64,000 nt of DNA, from assembly GCA_004794785.1 (NCBI GenBank), contig SJOL01001280.1:26257-90256 (forward strand), written 5' to 3'. The stretch comes from Opisthorchis felineus. Its lineage: Eukaryota > Platyhelminthes > Trematoda > Opisthorchiida > Opisthorchiidae. A program made the position numbers and the translations under genes. Position 1 is the first letter of the stretch, and the number at the start of each line of letters is the position of its first letter. Shown here one piece after another: positions 1 through 14,500 of the stretch. The notes below the pieces were generated by a model that was not told where the DNA came from, did not search any database, and saw only the letters and a list, made by a program, of their open reading frames with translations.

Positions 1-3000
1 CAGTCCGTTACTAACCCCGCACGTCATAGACTGAGTCACCTACCTAGTTTGAAACGGCTGAAATTGTCAGACTGTCCGAGAGCAAGAAACCCCGGGACGA
101 AAGAGATCACGATATAAGCACTCAAATTCTGCCTGATAGTTGTTTTGGAAACCTTACCAATGCCGTTTTGTTCCATTTCGTCTGTTGTGATGTTTCCGAC
201 AGACTAGGGCATTTCTTCAAACACCGATGAAAAGGCACACAGCCGTTTGTAAGAACCACTGGGAAATCGTTCTGATTGATAGCGCAACGAAGAAAGCGCT
301 ACACTACTGCTGCCCCGTCTCAAGCAAGCAACAATAAAATAGCCAAGCTGAGGGTGTTTTCGACCAGGGGGTAGCCATGTTGGTGGAATATTTACGCTGT
401 GTCGCACCTTAAATCATCAGTTCAAATTCCATAATTCAACTGCGGTTCCTTCGTGTGCATTTTGAATCCGATTGGAACAGTCGCTGTTCGATCCGTCATA
501 AACATTAGTGACCTTAATTATGGATCGGGTTTTACTTGGTTTTCAGTTTGTCTCAACCGACTGAGCCACAGGTCTCGGACACATCAATGACCTCTTTTTG
601 AGGGTTTACACACCCTAGTTACATCGGCTGGTACACTTCTTTCATCGGCCTACCAGATTCTATACGACTCTTAACTACATGGGTTCGGTCACTTCACCGA
701 ATAATCAAGAGAAGGATGAAATTTTCGTCTGCATAGACAATTCCAGAATGAGTTACGTACAGCCAAACAGAGTCTTGTGATGTGCAGCTGATGTAAATGT
801 TAAAACAAAGGCCCGCGAATACCGCGTTGCTATACTTGTGAAGCCCGGCCCGTCCGAGTCGCCGATCTTTACAGGTTTGGTCGTCACTTCGACCTATAGT
901 GAAAGTGTGCTGAATGCATAATCTCCAGGCAACGCTACTACACTATTTCACGTCTTCCCGACATTATTCGGTGCGGGCGCTTTAAATTGTTCGGACCCGA
1001 GGTGCTCGACTAGTTGCACTGAAGATCATGTACAGCGGACGTAGTTTTCGGCCTCGGAGAATGTCGTTCAATTTTTTTAGGAGCTGCATTCTTTTTACCA
1101 GTGGCTGCTTCGTGTCTGTGCGAACCAGTTTTTCTGACTAGAATGAAGAATGGATTTGTTTCCTCGTGTTACTGTGGAATTGGAAAGTTCTTATGGTTTT
1201 AACGGAGATTTCGTCCTGTAAGTGAAGCCAATCTATGCTGAAAAGCCGAGAAGTGCTGTACAGCTGTTTCATCCCTATTAGGAATCATCAGCCGTGCGCA
1301 CCTCACGAAATTCCAGGGAGTCTCGAACTCGCGACCTTTTGGCTAGTAGTTTAGAGTTTAACGGTTCGGCCACAAGCACGGAACAGCAACATTACGACAC
1401 TGGTAACATAAGTTCATGATTCGAGTGTGTTAAAATCATATGAGGCCTCCGGTGTTTAACCCGTCGCTACCCTTTTGGGTGAATAAGAAGCCAAAATGAC
1501 TTTTTTGAAGCCTGAACATGTAAGTCAATAGACCCCTTCAGTTCAGTTCATCTCCTGTAGACCATGTACCGAAGGAAAGTTGTTTCCTGCCGCCACAGTT
1601 TCGGTCACCGGAAAATGAGAGAGCGTGGGAGGTATAGTGAAACATAGGAGGTGATGGCGCAATCAGTCAGTTCGTACTATACACTGCTCGGAGGGAACAA
1701 GAGACTCGCCAGCTTTAATAAAAGTGTGCGACTAATGTGCTTCATTCCCGACGACATCTTTAGTATTCCGTTGTCCCTTTACTTGCCTTTTCTGTACATT
1801 GAAGCTCCTCCATTCGTATCCCCTCTACAATAAGCTCACGATATTGGGAGCCATATCCCTCCCCGATTTCGATACGGTATTCCTCCCCTTGAAGAAGTAC
1901 TAAAACGTGTCCTTGGTGAGAGTAATTCCTCGTCGAAAGGTGAACAAAAAAACTACAGGCTATATGCCCTGAGTAGTGCAATTTCACTTGTATAGTGGGG
2001 GTCAAACATCTTTCGTGATGAATAGAATTTTCCGTTCCACCCGAATTGGATGTTACGGTTATTCAATCCTCTTGTACATCCGTGATTGATGCGTACTAGT
2101 TGCAGCATAGTAAATCATTTGGCTGGCTTCCCCTCTCAATCATCTAGTTCGTTTCAAGCTACACAAGAAACATCGAACCAGGTAATCTCCCACGATGACG
2201 CAACCCTACCTAACGGCGAAAACCATGAGAATTATTGTGAACACAGTAATCTCTGAGTTATTCTTCGTCCCCTGCTGCTCTCCAACCATGTTGCATCCAA
2301 TCCACATTGCAAATGTGAATTGTGTTGCTTGCATTTTCAAGGCTAAACTGTGGCTGAGTAGAGTCCAGAATGGGATCCTTATGTGGTGTGCCAGTGAATC
2401 GGCCGTACACATGATGAAGCTCGACAGTGATAGTCTACTGAAAAATCTGGATCAGTGTCACTGGTCATTTCCATTCTGGTGTTTTTTCGGGAGTGAACTG
2501 GCCGTCTGGAAAACCAGAAACTGTGCTCTCCCCGGCTTTGAAGGTTTGTCACTTCGAGGGGAGAGTCGTTATGAAAAATTTCCAATGAAGATCTCATCCT
2601 CTCTCAAGGGAACAGAGATTGCATTGAAATCGCCTCCTTAGTGAATCCATCAATGGACGCATATCACTGTTATGATCGGACTAATCAACCCGTTGGGGTG
2701 GTCGATATTTGTATTTTTTGACCACCAATTATCAGCATATTAAGGAAGCAATTAATCAATTAAGTGGGCAAGTTCTTCTACTCAAAACTGACCACATAGT
2801 TCTAGAATACAACTGATGGTGTTCATGTCTTCTGCATTCGTTCGTAAATTGGGCAGCCTAGGAGTAACCCTTATTCTTTCGAATTTTACCAGCAAGGCGC
2901 AGCCGCTTGAAATGAAGCAGTTCGACATTTTGAGCCTTCAAGTGAGAAGCATTTAGTTGCGTTTCCTGAGGGGAACCATGGATAAAACAAGAAAAGTGAA

Positions 3001-5269
3001 TTATTCAGTGGATATAATCAGTGTTGCATGATGTTGTGTCCAATGTGTATGTGTAGGTTGATGTGTTAGAAGCTGTTCAACCATTAATCCAGGCTGTTCC
3101 TACCTCTTTGGGATCACGTAAGCGAGAAGCAACTGAATGGAAGCCATCTGAATAGATAGGCGGTGGTCGCTAGTCGATAGCTGTTACTGGAATGTGCAAG
3201 TGAACAACTCAGTTAAATCCATCACGAAGTTGTTTTGAACCTGTTCACAGTGTCATTACTGTATTCGCTATGCATAAGGAATTCTTGTTTTGGGTGTTTG
3301 TTGCCACTCTGCCGGTAAAGAACATCCCTCTAGCATGTTGAATCGATTCTAATGCCTTGCGTTCCCCTGGTAGGTTGGTGTAAATCTTCTGTAGATTGCT
3401 GGAGATTTAGATACAACGGACGTTTTCGTGTACGCTCGTTTGTACTCGGGATTGACTTGGGGTTTGTTCCATTTGCTTGCCTTTTTTTCCTACTCCGAAG
3501 ATAGACCTCATATTAAGTATTCTGTTTGTGCGGGTAGACTATAACGTTACTCAGAAAAGCTTCACATTACTTTGTTACTTACCGCTACGTGGCCAGTTAA
3601 CAACGTCAGGTCATAAAAACTCGATTGTTTAGGTTATTGAACCACCAGCAATCTAATTGAGTCGGACCGCAAGCAGTAAAGCCATCAGGACCGTGCTAAC
3701 TTGTAAACTTGGTATTTTGGTGTGTTTCGGAATAGGTGAATATTTGATCTAGGGTTACATGTTGCTTTCCTTGATCTACGGTCGAGAACACCCGCACTAC
3801 CTGAATCAGTTAGGCTTACTCACCACCCTCAGGCTTGATGTTGTTACTGTAGATGGTTCTGAGCGAGCAATTACATTCTTCACCTGGGAAATTTTGAGTT
3901 ACGCCAACCATAGAACTAATGTTTTGCCACCTTGGTGTGTACCTGTTTGGTGTTCTGACTTTCAGTTGTCATATGTTCGGACGATGTCAGTCAACCGAAA
4001 CCCGTTTATCGCTGTCGTACGCCAAATTGTTTGTCACAAAGAGTGTCATTCGAAAAATCCACGGGGAAATTAGCCCGATTGCCAACTGAGACTTGAAATT
4101 TCCCGTTAGGTGACTTTGATTCCCGAGTCGAAAGTAAAAATTTGTGGCCTCTGATTGTGCTGATAATGTCCAAGATTCCACTACCCAAAAGCAGGCAACA
4201 ACTAGGAGTGTGTTTGACTTACTTTGCTCATCCAGTATGAGAGGAACACGTACCGTACCTGGAAGTTCTCGCCGAGATGTTTCACATAGTTCTTCAATGA
4301 TTGTCATTTCCGCTGGATTGGAAAGTAGGTTGTATGACCGTTTCATCTACGTTGCCAATCCTATTGTACTCTGTGCTGGGTTTCGGCAAAGGCGCGTCGT
4401 CCGTTGTTTACCATTGCTGAACGGTCATGGAATCAGAAATTCGTGTGTATGACATCCTTCGGGACTCCTGCTTCCTACCGGCCGGTAACCTCACGCGTGT
4501 TATTTCAATCTCTACGATGATTTCTGTGCTGTATTCAGTCTGGTTATCCAGCGCTGGAATGCATTAGACTATTTTCCGCAGTACGAATGATGAAGTCAGG
4601 TAGTATGAACTTCACTCATTTCATGGTATGGTTAACTCGAGCGGCGTGTTTAAAGGGAGTGGTCGGCGGAACTCTCATTTGCTCACACGAACCGCAGATC
4701 CTATTTGGTTTATTTAAAAAAATAATTACTGATCATTAGCCCCCTTCCGTCCCCATATCTGGTGTTAATTAGCACTTTGACCTGGAAGAAATCATTCAAG
4801 GCCTGTTGACAAGCTGCGGCTGTCTTAAGTATACTGGGAAGCTTAGTCAAAACATACAGGCATCCTAACACCAGTTACGCCCCATTCAGGGCTGGTTAAA
4901 AACAATCGTGCCTGGGACATGGGCGGCTGATGCATGTCGCCCTAAGCACAATCGTATTTCCATAGGTTTTTGTGGCTGATTTGATCAGCCTGTGTGTCGT
5001 AACTTGTGCCGTGAGACCATAGCACCCTCCTGTCGCTAATTGCGACCAAATTCTCCAAACTGCAATCAATGTGTGAAAACCAGTAGTTGAATGCGTCATC
5101 ATCTATTCATGTAGATAGACCGCTTTTTCCTCTTTCCTCTCACTTGCTACCGTATTTTGCATTTTGTAGCTGTATGCGTCGCTTGACGAAATCCGGAAAT
5201 CATTCCTTTGCCCACTAGAGCTTGAAGCGGCTTTCTACATAAATAAATTTGTTTTCTATATCATCACAG
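1..5269. other. Presumed PHKA intron, no gene recognised
   Basis: No exon of the missing PHKA N terminus (for example a W-V-R-D-N-V-Y or D-D-Q-W-G-H-L-Q motif) was found on the plus strand. Open frames here (such as 2195-2641, 148 codons) look unlike any protein I know. Reverse-strand text at about 1260-1375 has a tRNA box-B-like gcgagttcgagactcc and may be a decayed SINE; 7381-7450 shares words with it (gtgaggtgcgca, acagctgtacag). Confidence 0.6.
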
Positions 5270-5520
5270 GCTGCGTTGGAGGCTATGACTGATCTTGATT
5301 TGTTTGGCGCTGATGGTAGTCCCCTATCCACTATTCATGTGTTCCCTGACGAGACACAACAGTGCAACACGGTTCTTGAAAGTGTTCTACCTCGTGAATC
5401 CAACTCGAAAGAGACGGATGCCGGTCTGCTCTGTATCATAACCTACCCTGGCTTCGCCATCACGGATGAACAGCTGAGTAAGCAGACGCGCGACACGATA
5501 GTTCAGAAGCTTCTTGGCAG
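5270..5520 (+). CDS. PHKA: PHKA exon 1 of window
   Basis: Starts at the acceptor tcatcacag and ends at the donor cag/gtaagc, leaving two bases of a codon (AG) that the next exon completes to Arg. It encodes [13 protein letters not shown], then I-H-V-F-P-D-E, a C-N-T-V-L block, [15 protein letters not shown] and Q-K-L-L-G-R. These match the human alpha segment that follows the G-M-A-K motif, in the glucoamylase-like (GH15-like) N-terminal domain. The first in-window codon is not a translation start; upstream exons are missing. Confidence 0.93.
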
Positions 5521-8500
5521 GTAAGCATTGTGAATAGAATGACTTAATCGGGCAAAATTATAATGATAATCGTCCAGCTGCAACACACTTTCAGCACATA
5601 GCTGCCACGCAAACTGAAGGAAGCACGAGGGCTAAGATACTGTCAAGTTTCCTAAGCCTAAAATGGTAGCACTCGAGATGTCGATGTTGGGTTCGAACCA
5701 TGGACCTTCCTTGTCCGTCAGTTCGCGCCTTAACCACTGAGCTACCTCGAGTTCGTGTATGACTTGTATGACTTGCTAACAATCGATAAATCCGCGCTTT
5801 GTCTGCTCATGGTTTACTGGTGTAATCTCTGATGAGTTACTTGTACAAAAATATGCTGGCTTGGAAAAGCCAGCATGAGGATCAGGTGTCTTTTGCATTT
5901 TTAGGTTCCGTCATTTGATGCATAACGCTGTTCATAATAGTCGCGACAGACATGCTGGTGATATCTTTCGCCAGATTGTATTTGTTTTCGTCAGCTTGTT
6001 GTCTCGCTTGCCAAGGTGTTCCCCGTAAGACACCGTAACTCGGTAATAACTAGCTTGGTGTGTACATCCTGATTCCCTGTCAGAAGTCACAAGATTTTGT
6101 TACAAAGTTGAGATACTCGCAGAGTGTCTTTGGACGTTGGAACCTATTTTTGCACCGTGCCTAGTAGACATTTCCGTACAAGTCTCAGTTTCCCAAGGGT
6201 CCACATTAATGTGTGTCGTTCAACTATCCGATAAATTCCTGGAGGTGGAGGTCGAGTTGAACGGTCAAACGTTTTTGGTCTGTATCGTTGATTTGGGTAC
6301 ATTATCCTCAGTATATTGGGTGGCAGTAAATGATGCTTACAGCAGAGCCGCAAGAGTAACATCAATAGATGCAGTCTATGATTACTTTGTCACAAAGTGG
6401 AACTGCTTTGTGCAGGATCGAAAAGCGCTCCTGTACCGAAATAAGTCAGGCAAGCCCAAGACCATACAAAAGGACATGGAGGGGGATTGGAAAACGTCAG
6501 GTTGCTTTACACCCTGTCACTTGGCTGTAGACTCCGCTAATCGATGTCAGTGGTAGTCGTGACATCGACTTCTTCCTATTGACGGGACTTTCGGAGTTGC
6601 CCGTGCTGCCAATCTTTGGAGTTTTGTTTTACAAATTCCCAACGAACCCGTCTATCACCCTTATGAAACTGCTTAACCTAATCCTTCTCAAGTCTATGTT
6701 CATCACCCAGCCGCGACCGTGTGACTTCTTTTCGACGTTTCATCTCATTGACTTCGATAACTTTTGTACTAGATGGAATTGTACTTTCATCGAACACCAC
6801 GAAAAGCAATGAAAACCCCGAGTCGGCTGAAGGTTACCTCGAAAACAAAAAGGTGCTGAAAGAATACGGACTCTGCTTATTGTATCCAGTATCGCCCCCT
6901 CATTAGTTGGAAGAATCATATATCTGTAAGGACTTCCAACTTACAGAAATCTCCTGAATACTGAAGTTATTTTGCTTCAAGAAACCTTGCCTCATACTGA
7001 GCCTAATGATGGTGTCATTGTACTTGGTGATTTCGGTTTGTTTCGTGTTGACTGTCCTTCCCAATTCCGCGCTAGAGCCTGCAACGTTGTCACACAGGTT
7101 AACAGGAAATATTGTTGTACTAAAGTTTTTGTACAATTTCTTTCAGCCTAAGGATGATTAATACTCGTAGAGTACAATTCCCGCTGCGTAGACGACTGCC
7201 ACTCTATCCTAATTGCAAGCGTAATACAGTAAAAAAATATTGGATGAAAGACTGTGTAGGCACGCTACTAAGTACGGTTTTGGGTCATACCTGCCTGCGT
7301 TTCAAGCCATAAACAATCATTATCCGAATAGTATGGGTATACCGTACCATTTAGCTGCGGGCGACTGACCAGTTACTTTAGAGATTCGTGAGGTGCGCAT
7401 TGCTGCTGCTTTCGAACAAGCGTGCAACAGCTGTACAGTTCTTCTGGGATCTTCAGTATTTGATTGGCTTCGCTAGCAGGGTGAAATCCAGATGATGTCG
7501 ATGCCTCATTAGATGAGTTTGGTCTGGTACATGTGACCCGTTAGCTTGCTTGCGTGTTACTTTACCCGATTTGTTGCTGGACTGCTCATCGTTTTTGTCG
7601 TCCTGTCTCTGCATTGCCATCTTGTCAGGTGAACCTTCGATCGGTTGCTGAAAACTATCTTTGGATCTTCATGGAATCTGGTTGAGTATCTCTCAGTAGA
7701 CTATAGGTCCTCTATGTGGACTTACGCCAGCAGCCTTACTAGATTGCACTCATCAAACCTGTGAATTGTTTTTTTGCACGAAAAACCCTGTTTTTGGTCC
7801 CCATTCTATAACCGATCGATAGGTCGTTTTTCACGTCATCCACTCCCTAACTATGTGTTATTCCACATGTTTGTGGAGGCGCGAATGCACATGATGGTTC
7901 TCTCCTTATTCGAAATGTCACAGATATGGCTGTCGTCGTTTTATTCGTGATGGATTCCGCACTGCGCGTGAAGATCCGAATCGCCAGTACTACGAACCTT
8001 GGGAACTACGTATGTTTGAGGGTATCGAATGTGAGTGGCCGATGTTCCTTGCCTGGCTGTTGCTTGACGCTACTTTTCGCGAAGATTACGACGATGCTGA
8101 TCGGTATCTCCAAATGCTTCAGGACGTGGTGGTGCGAGAGGTATGCAACCGTTAACGCTTTTCGTGCCTACGTGTACTGGTATATTGTTACACAAACTCA
8201 GTCAACACTGTCATTGTGTGAATTGCTAATCTTGTTCACAACTCAATGATTCTTCAAGGTATGTCCCTCTGATGAGCAGGTACCTCCTGGAGAGTCTACG
8301 ACAAGCATCCCACGTCAACGGCGATCTGATGGACGATCTCTCTAGGGGAAAACGCCCACCCCCCGTGGTGGCTTCTCTTAGGAGTGATCGCCTTGCCTAG
8401 TCGTGTATCTGAATAACTTAATTATGAACCGCTCAATGCAGTTCCGGTTCAGTTCTGACTAGTTGATTACTCTGTTTAATAGAGATGGCTATACACATCC

Positions 8501-11500
8501 CAGTGATCTCGCTTCTTATGTAGTGCTTGATGGCTACGCGCCGAAAGGGCATCGCAGTTGAATGTTCTCCTTTGTGGACTGTGACGCTGAATTCACCCCA
8601 AAAGTGCTTATCTGCTTGGAAATTTAGCTCCGCCTCCTACCTCATTTTCTGTGAATTCACCATCTGAGTGATTAACGCTCTTTTTTACTTGACTTAGCAA
8701 CGCATTGGGTGCCCACAGACGGGGACTGAAAGTGGGACTTTCAGCTAACGATTCAGGTCGGGCGCAAGCTACACGCCGGGCTTGGCACGTGTGTGCTAGC
8801 AGTTCATTCTACTTGTGAATTGAGGTGCACCAAGTAGAATATGGTTCACTGCACTATTGGCCTGACTCTGCAAAAAAAGTGCTTCAGTGGATTGGGGATT
8901 TCATGAGGAATTCAGGAGATTACGTAGGAATTTATCATTTTTTATTTCTGGAAGTGGGATGAGAAATGCCAAGATCAGTTGAGACCACAGTGCTTCAGCT
9001 CTTGGTTGATTTCTCGATGGGACCGAATCTACACTGTCCATTTTTTCCGATCCACGTTTTTTTCCTAGATAACTCAGAACACATTGGTTTTTAATTTTTC
9101 GGGGGAAACGGACACTATGAGTCGACTCACTTTTGACACTAACCCAATTGTTCCACGTGGAGAATTCAGTCTTGAAAACAGATGAGATTGAGCTGGTTCG
9201 TACTGGGACGACTCAGAAACCATTCAGTTCCATCATCAAGGTGCGAATAAGCTGATTATATCATTGGGCCTGTTTTCAAAGCGAAACTGAGCAGACAGCT
9301 GCATCCCAGACCGTTTGCTGAAAAATTAGTATTTCGTATGAAACCACTCGTAGCACGCCTTTGTAACTAGTGCTGTAGCTAGTGTGGCAGTAGTTCCTTT
9401 AAAGTTTTTGTGTAGTCTGGCTTTTCTCCTCAGATAAGCATCTTTCTACTCACCCAGTTTTCTCAACACCACCCTCACTTGATGAATTTCGGTTTACTTT
9501 CCGACACCGTCAGTCTGTTGTCGCTTGTGAGGGTTTCAACGCGTGGGAGAAACCAATGTGTCGTCGAACCAGTGAGGTGACCTCCTTGAGCAACTACATG
9601 ACTAATGTACTGATGCCAGAGACGTATGCCGTCCCAGTCGATCGGATTGACGCTGAATTGGCCAATCCACACTCACAGGACCGAGACGTTAAGGGAGCAC
9701 TACCGCATATATGGGGACAATCGCTGTATATCTTGGCACATATTATTTATGAAGGCCTCTTGTTACCCGGTGAGATTGATCCACTGGGCCGACGTTTGGT
9801 ATGTTCGACCTTGACGCATCTCTCTACTGTCATGAAACTGGTTTGCTTATTACTCACTGAAAGGCTTTTTCATTTCTACTGATGAATATTTGGTTTGAAG
9901 CATATACCAATCTGTTCATCAAAAAGTCCGCATGGTTCAGTGATATCTTCTCTTTGTTGTTCACCCACTAAGCACTGACGACTTGCATCAAACTCAGCCC
10001 GACTTCCGCCTAACCGTTTACTTCTGGTTGTACCAAAGTCTTGATCCACCTATTCTGCAATCTGTGCGCTGTTCGTGCTGACCATCCATCGATGGTCATC
10101 GATAGCAATATCCCAAAAGTTAAGGCAACTCGGTTAGAAAACATCAGTATGTAATGTGTCCTCAAATAAAAGAGCGTGAAAACTAAAACTTTGTGCAGCT
10201 TTACCCAGTGGCCTACTTTCGCATGTTAGCAACGTAGCCGACACACACTTCACCCATAGTCAGATAGCACGTGTGGCCTTGAACATTGACTGCGCATCAA
10301 AATCTAGAGAGGATCGCGTCTGGAGCTCTCAACGAAGACTGACCGCATTTCAACGGCGGTTGCCGTGATACTCCTCCCCGAGGAATTCGCTGAGGGCGTG
10401 CAGCATTGTCCGGCTAATCACACGATTGAAAAACATGTGCAAGCCGGAGTTCGAATCACAAGCTGTTATGTCTTTCCCTTCTTCATACTTTCATATACTT
10501 ATATATATGTATATATTGACTTTGTACATGTATGTATGCTTGTATAGTTTACTACTGGACTTCGGTGAGATACCGCAGCTTATCTGGCATGGCACCAGCT
10601 TTCAGGATAGACTAACGACATTCCCTATTGACTGGCTCGCATGCCAATGAGGTAAGTGGTGGTTGGTTACTGAAACTTAAAGCGATGTTTCAAAACGCGG
10701 CATAGCATGAATATTTGGTTAACGCTAGCTCTTCCCGGACAGAATCCTCCCTGATTCGATCTGACATGAGACCCCCCTTCTCTGAAGGCTCGCAGCACCA
10801 GTGAAACAAAAAATTTGACTGACATTCTACCACATTAACAACTCGGTATTTCTCACACAGTTCGGTCACCCTTGAGTATCGGAGTAGTATGGTGGCACCC
10901 TAATCAACTGAAAAGTTCAGCGTCCCATATTGAAAAGAGCAGCCTGTGAAGAGGTTCGAGAATTGACGCCAAACAGACTTCGTGCCAGTATACCGTGTTC
11001 ACTTAGAGACTTTCTTCTGTTCAGTAGCCTGATTACTTCCATCGATTTCCCCTAGCTAGGTGCGTTACAATCGATGTTGTACAGCGTAAAGGCTTTGTTT
11101 TCTGTGCTGGATAGTTGGTTGATGGAGGGGCGGCGGAATAGTGATCTCAAGCATTCAGTCCATCTCTCCAGTCTTTTCTTGACTTAAGCTGAATAAATTG
11201 GAAACATTGTCCATATGGATATTCCAGGAGCCCCCACGCAATGCATCCCTCATCTGAAGAGAAGAGATATCTGTCATCGCGACGACTGAGCTTGTATCGA
11301 AATCGTCTCTTACGGACGGCACTGTGGCATAGACTGAGCTTTGTATTTGGGACGTACGCACGGAGTAGCACGGGAATTTATGTACGATCAACGCCTCCAA
11401 GGTCAAAAGGCAACTATTGTGCACAGTGCCTTGCCTTACCTTCTGCACCCTCACACCAGGTCATACCGCGCCGCCTTGTAAGTCAGACCTTGAAGTCAAA

Positions 11501-14500
11501 GGCTTTAGATGGGATACCTGAAATAAGTCCCTATCAACAGGTTCAGCAGTCAACAATCTTCACCTCCCTACGCGTGACGCCGACTGTAAAGAGAAAGAAG
11601 ACGCATCTCCTTTCCTGGATGAGGACGGAGGAGACAGGGCTAAAAGTTGACATTCTCTTCTTGAAAAAGAACTCAAACGCTACAGGACAGACGTCCATGC
11701 ACTCGGTGAGGCTGGCTGATCAAGGAAAACTAATAGGGGATGACTGTGGCTGTACCTTTTACCGGAGTCGGGCAACATAAGTAAGCACGGTATCGGATTC
11801 GCAGCTGTAGGTCACATGAACCAGCGGACTACAGCAACTCGATAATGAAGCCATCTGGTCCCAGCTGTCGAAAGTAAGGTTTGTCATATGTATCATCGCC
11901 TATGCTCCCACATTCCAATCAAGAAAAAAACAACTTCTAGAATCAACTGTCGGGCTCGCCCAGTTCTGCACCTCCAAACGCCTTCCTCTTTTTGTTGGGT
12001 GATTTAACCGCTGGAGTTGACAAGACGTTTGAAACTTGGAACGAGTTACTTGGCGTATTTAGAATAGGACCAATGAAAGACTCCCGACGGTGTGTGCGGC
12101 ATTCGACCTCCCGATAAGAAACACGTAGCTCACTGTAGGGCAGACATCGGTTGTCACGTGGGCTCATCCAAGAAGTGAACACGGACACCTAATCGACTCT
12201 CATTGTACGGCAAAGAGATCTTGTGTACTGAGCACAAAAGTTATGCTCAGAGCTGAATGCAACACCAGTCACTCTTTGGTGTATGCTAAACCATTTATCT
12301 CACTTGAAAAACTGCCACGTCGTGGGCCAGGAGGAAACGCATTGAAGTTCGATGTAGGAAAGCTGAGGAACCGGGAAACTATATCGAAGTTTTGCGAAGC
12401 TCTGAATCAAAGGCTGGTAGATAACCAAGTCCCAAGCACACCTGGAAGCCAGCGAGTCTGAAGACGGACACATCCGAGCCAGGACAGAGGTGAGATTGCT
12501 TTAATGCGAATGCCTCCACATACATTACAGAGAAGAATTTGCGTTCGTCAAAACAATCGGAAACCTGACAAATACAGTGGCCCAAAATCAAATTAAATAT
12601 GCTAGGACCGCTGAAAACGAAGGATGCAACAACAACTCTGTACAAGGGTCACAAAGTCGATGGAAGACGGACCGCGAAATCATCTCCTATGCACAGCAGA
12701 CAACATTATGGTTCGTATCCTGCCCAGCCGATAATTGCTGACATTATGGAGGAAGGCGTTTCTGAGGAGCAGTAATAATAACAAAATAAGTAGTAATCGT
12801 TCAGCTGTAGCACCCTTTCAGTGCCTAGCTGCCATGCCACCCGAAGGAAGCGCGAGGGCTGGGATTCTGACAGGTTGGCCTAGACAGGAGCAATCGAGAT
12901 GCTGAGGTTGGGTTCGAACCACGGACCTTCCGGTCCGTAAGCTGGCGCCTTAACCAACCCTGTAGAGCAGTCTGGATTTCGAAGCAATCGAAGTACCACC
13001 GACAACTTTTGCCGCAAGGCAAATCCAGGTGCAATGTGAACAGAATCAACCGCTCCATGGGCTGTTTGTGGGCTTCACCAAACCCTCGACTTAGTCAACA
13101 CAGAAGCACTGTGAAGTATTCTACGAAAGCTTAGCTGTCCAAACAAATGTCACCCTGATCGAAACCTCACACCGGGATGAAAGCCCCGGTGCGGACGTGC
13201 GCAACTACCTCGAACGAGTTTGAAATCGACATCGAAGTGAAGTAGGGCTGCGTTCTTATCCCAGTCCTATTTAACAACCACCTTCGCAGAGGAGTTCCCC
13301 CATTGCGAAGGTAGTATATCAGTTCAACACTGTTTGGATGTTTATTTATTCAGTTCAAAGCATGTTCTTCCCAGAACACCGCTGTGCGTGTTCCATATCT
13401 GTATGCTGCTGTTTGCAGACTAACCCTTATGTTGGCATTCTGATGCGGAAGTACAGCGACTGACTACGGCATTCGGTTCAGCGACATCTCACGTTGGATT
13501 AATACTTAAATGCTTATCTTTTATCGGCCTGGACCGCGGATTCAACATAAAGCGTCAAATGGTTATGAGATGGCGTAGTGCACAGATTTTCGCCATCGTG
13601 GCAGTACAATATGCATATTCCTGGTTCTTGATAAAAGCACAAATTGGCAATGTGTCGAAATATTAGTAGCTCAGGTGAGTTCACTGACGGTTAGCCAGTT
13701 GGCCGTTGATGTCTTCACCGAGCTTGGGTATTAGCTTGAAAATGTCTTATCACCAATTGAGGAGGCATCGTCACTCTTTGCACTCTCAAATATGACAAAT
13801 ACGCTCATTTGCATATCAATCTCACGGGAGACTCCCCTGAGTCCCAGCTGAATTTCTCGCTTATAGTGTGTTACGTCTATACAATGTACCGGAAATGTTT
13901 TCATGTGATCGGCCAATTTTTATATCTTTCCTGTAATCTTATTGGTCCGTTCACAATTTGTGTTGCATTGTGGTCTGCATCTCTCGTATTCGACTGGTTT
14001 GATGAATAGGTTCTTTTCGAGGGTTTTAGGCCCCCACCGCACAAACTAGATAAACGTTCTATCAGTAATAACTCTGCCTACTTGCCACCCAACTAGACTT
14101 CCAGTGCTGCGAGTTACATCGCAGGTTTTTTGCATAGATCCTAAAAGGCATTGTGGCCACTAGCTGCAGTCGTTTCAGTCATCCATGGACTTCAAAAAAG
14201 GTAACTGATGGTGGATAATACGTTCGCCACTCGTACTTTTCGACTTTGTATACTCCGTTTGTCAGTCACTCCCGGCACTGACGTCTTTAGGAGTTCCCCT
14301 TTTCGTCCAGTGAATTCCTGCTTGGTTTTTTTAAAATCATAACGAGAACTAGTAATTTGATCTCCTCACAGGTTATGAATTATGTCCAGTTGTATCTCGA
14401 CTGCTCCTGTCTAGGCTTGGGCAACCTGAAAGTATCTCACAACTCGTGCCTCCTTCGGATGGCATGGCAGCTAGGCACCGAAAGGGTATTATAGTTGGAT

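Noticed and set aside
2195..2641. 148-codon plus-strand open frame
   Set aside because: No known motif, no splice context, and both strands are open here; kept only as intron content.
1..5269. Missing N-terminal PHKA exons
   Set aside because: Searched by eye for the conserved W-V-R-D-N, D-D-Q-W-G-H and W-E-R-G motifs on the plus strand; none found, so they are taken to lie left of the window.
8259..8279. 21-nt possible PHKA microexon with good donor
   Set aside because: It would insert V-C-P-S-D-E-Q without a counterpart in the family, and the acceptor is weak.
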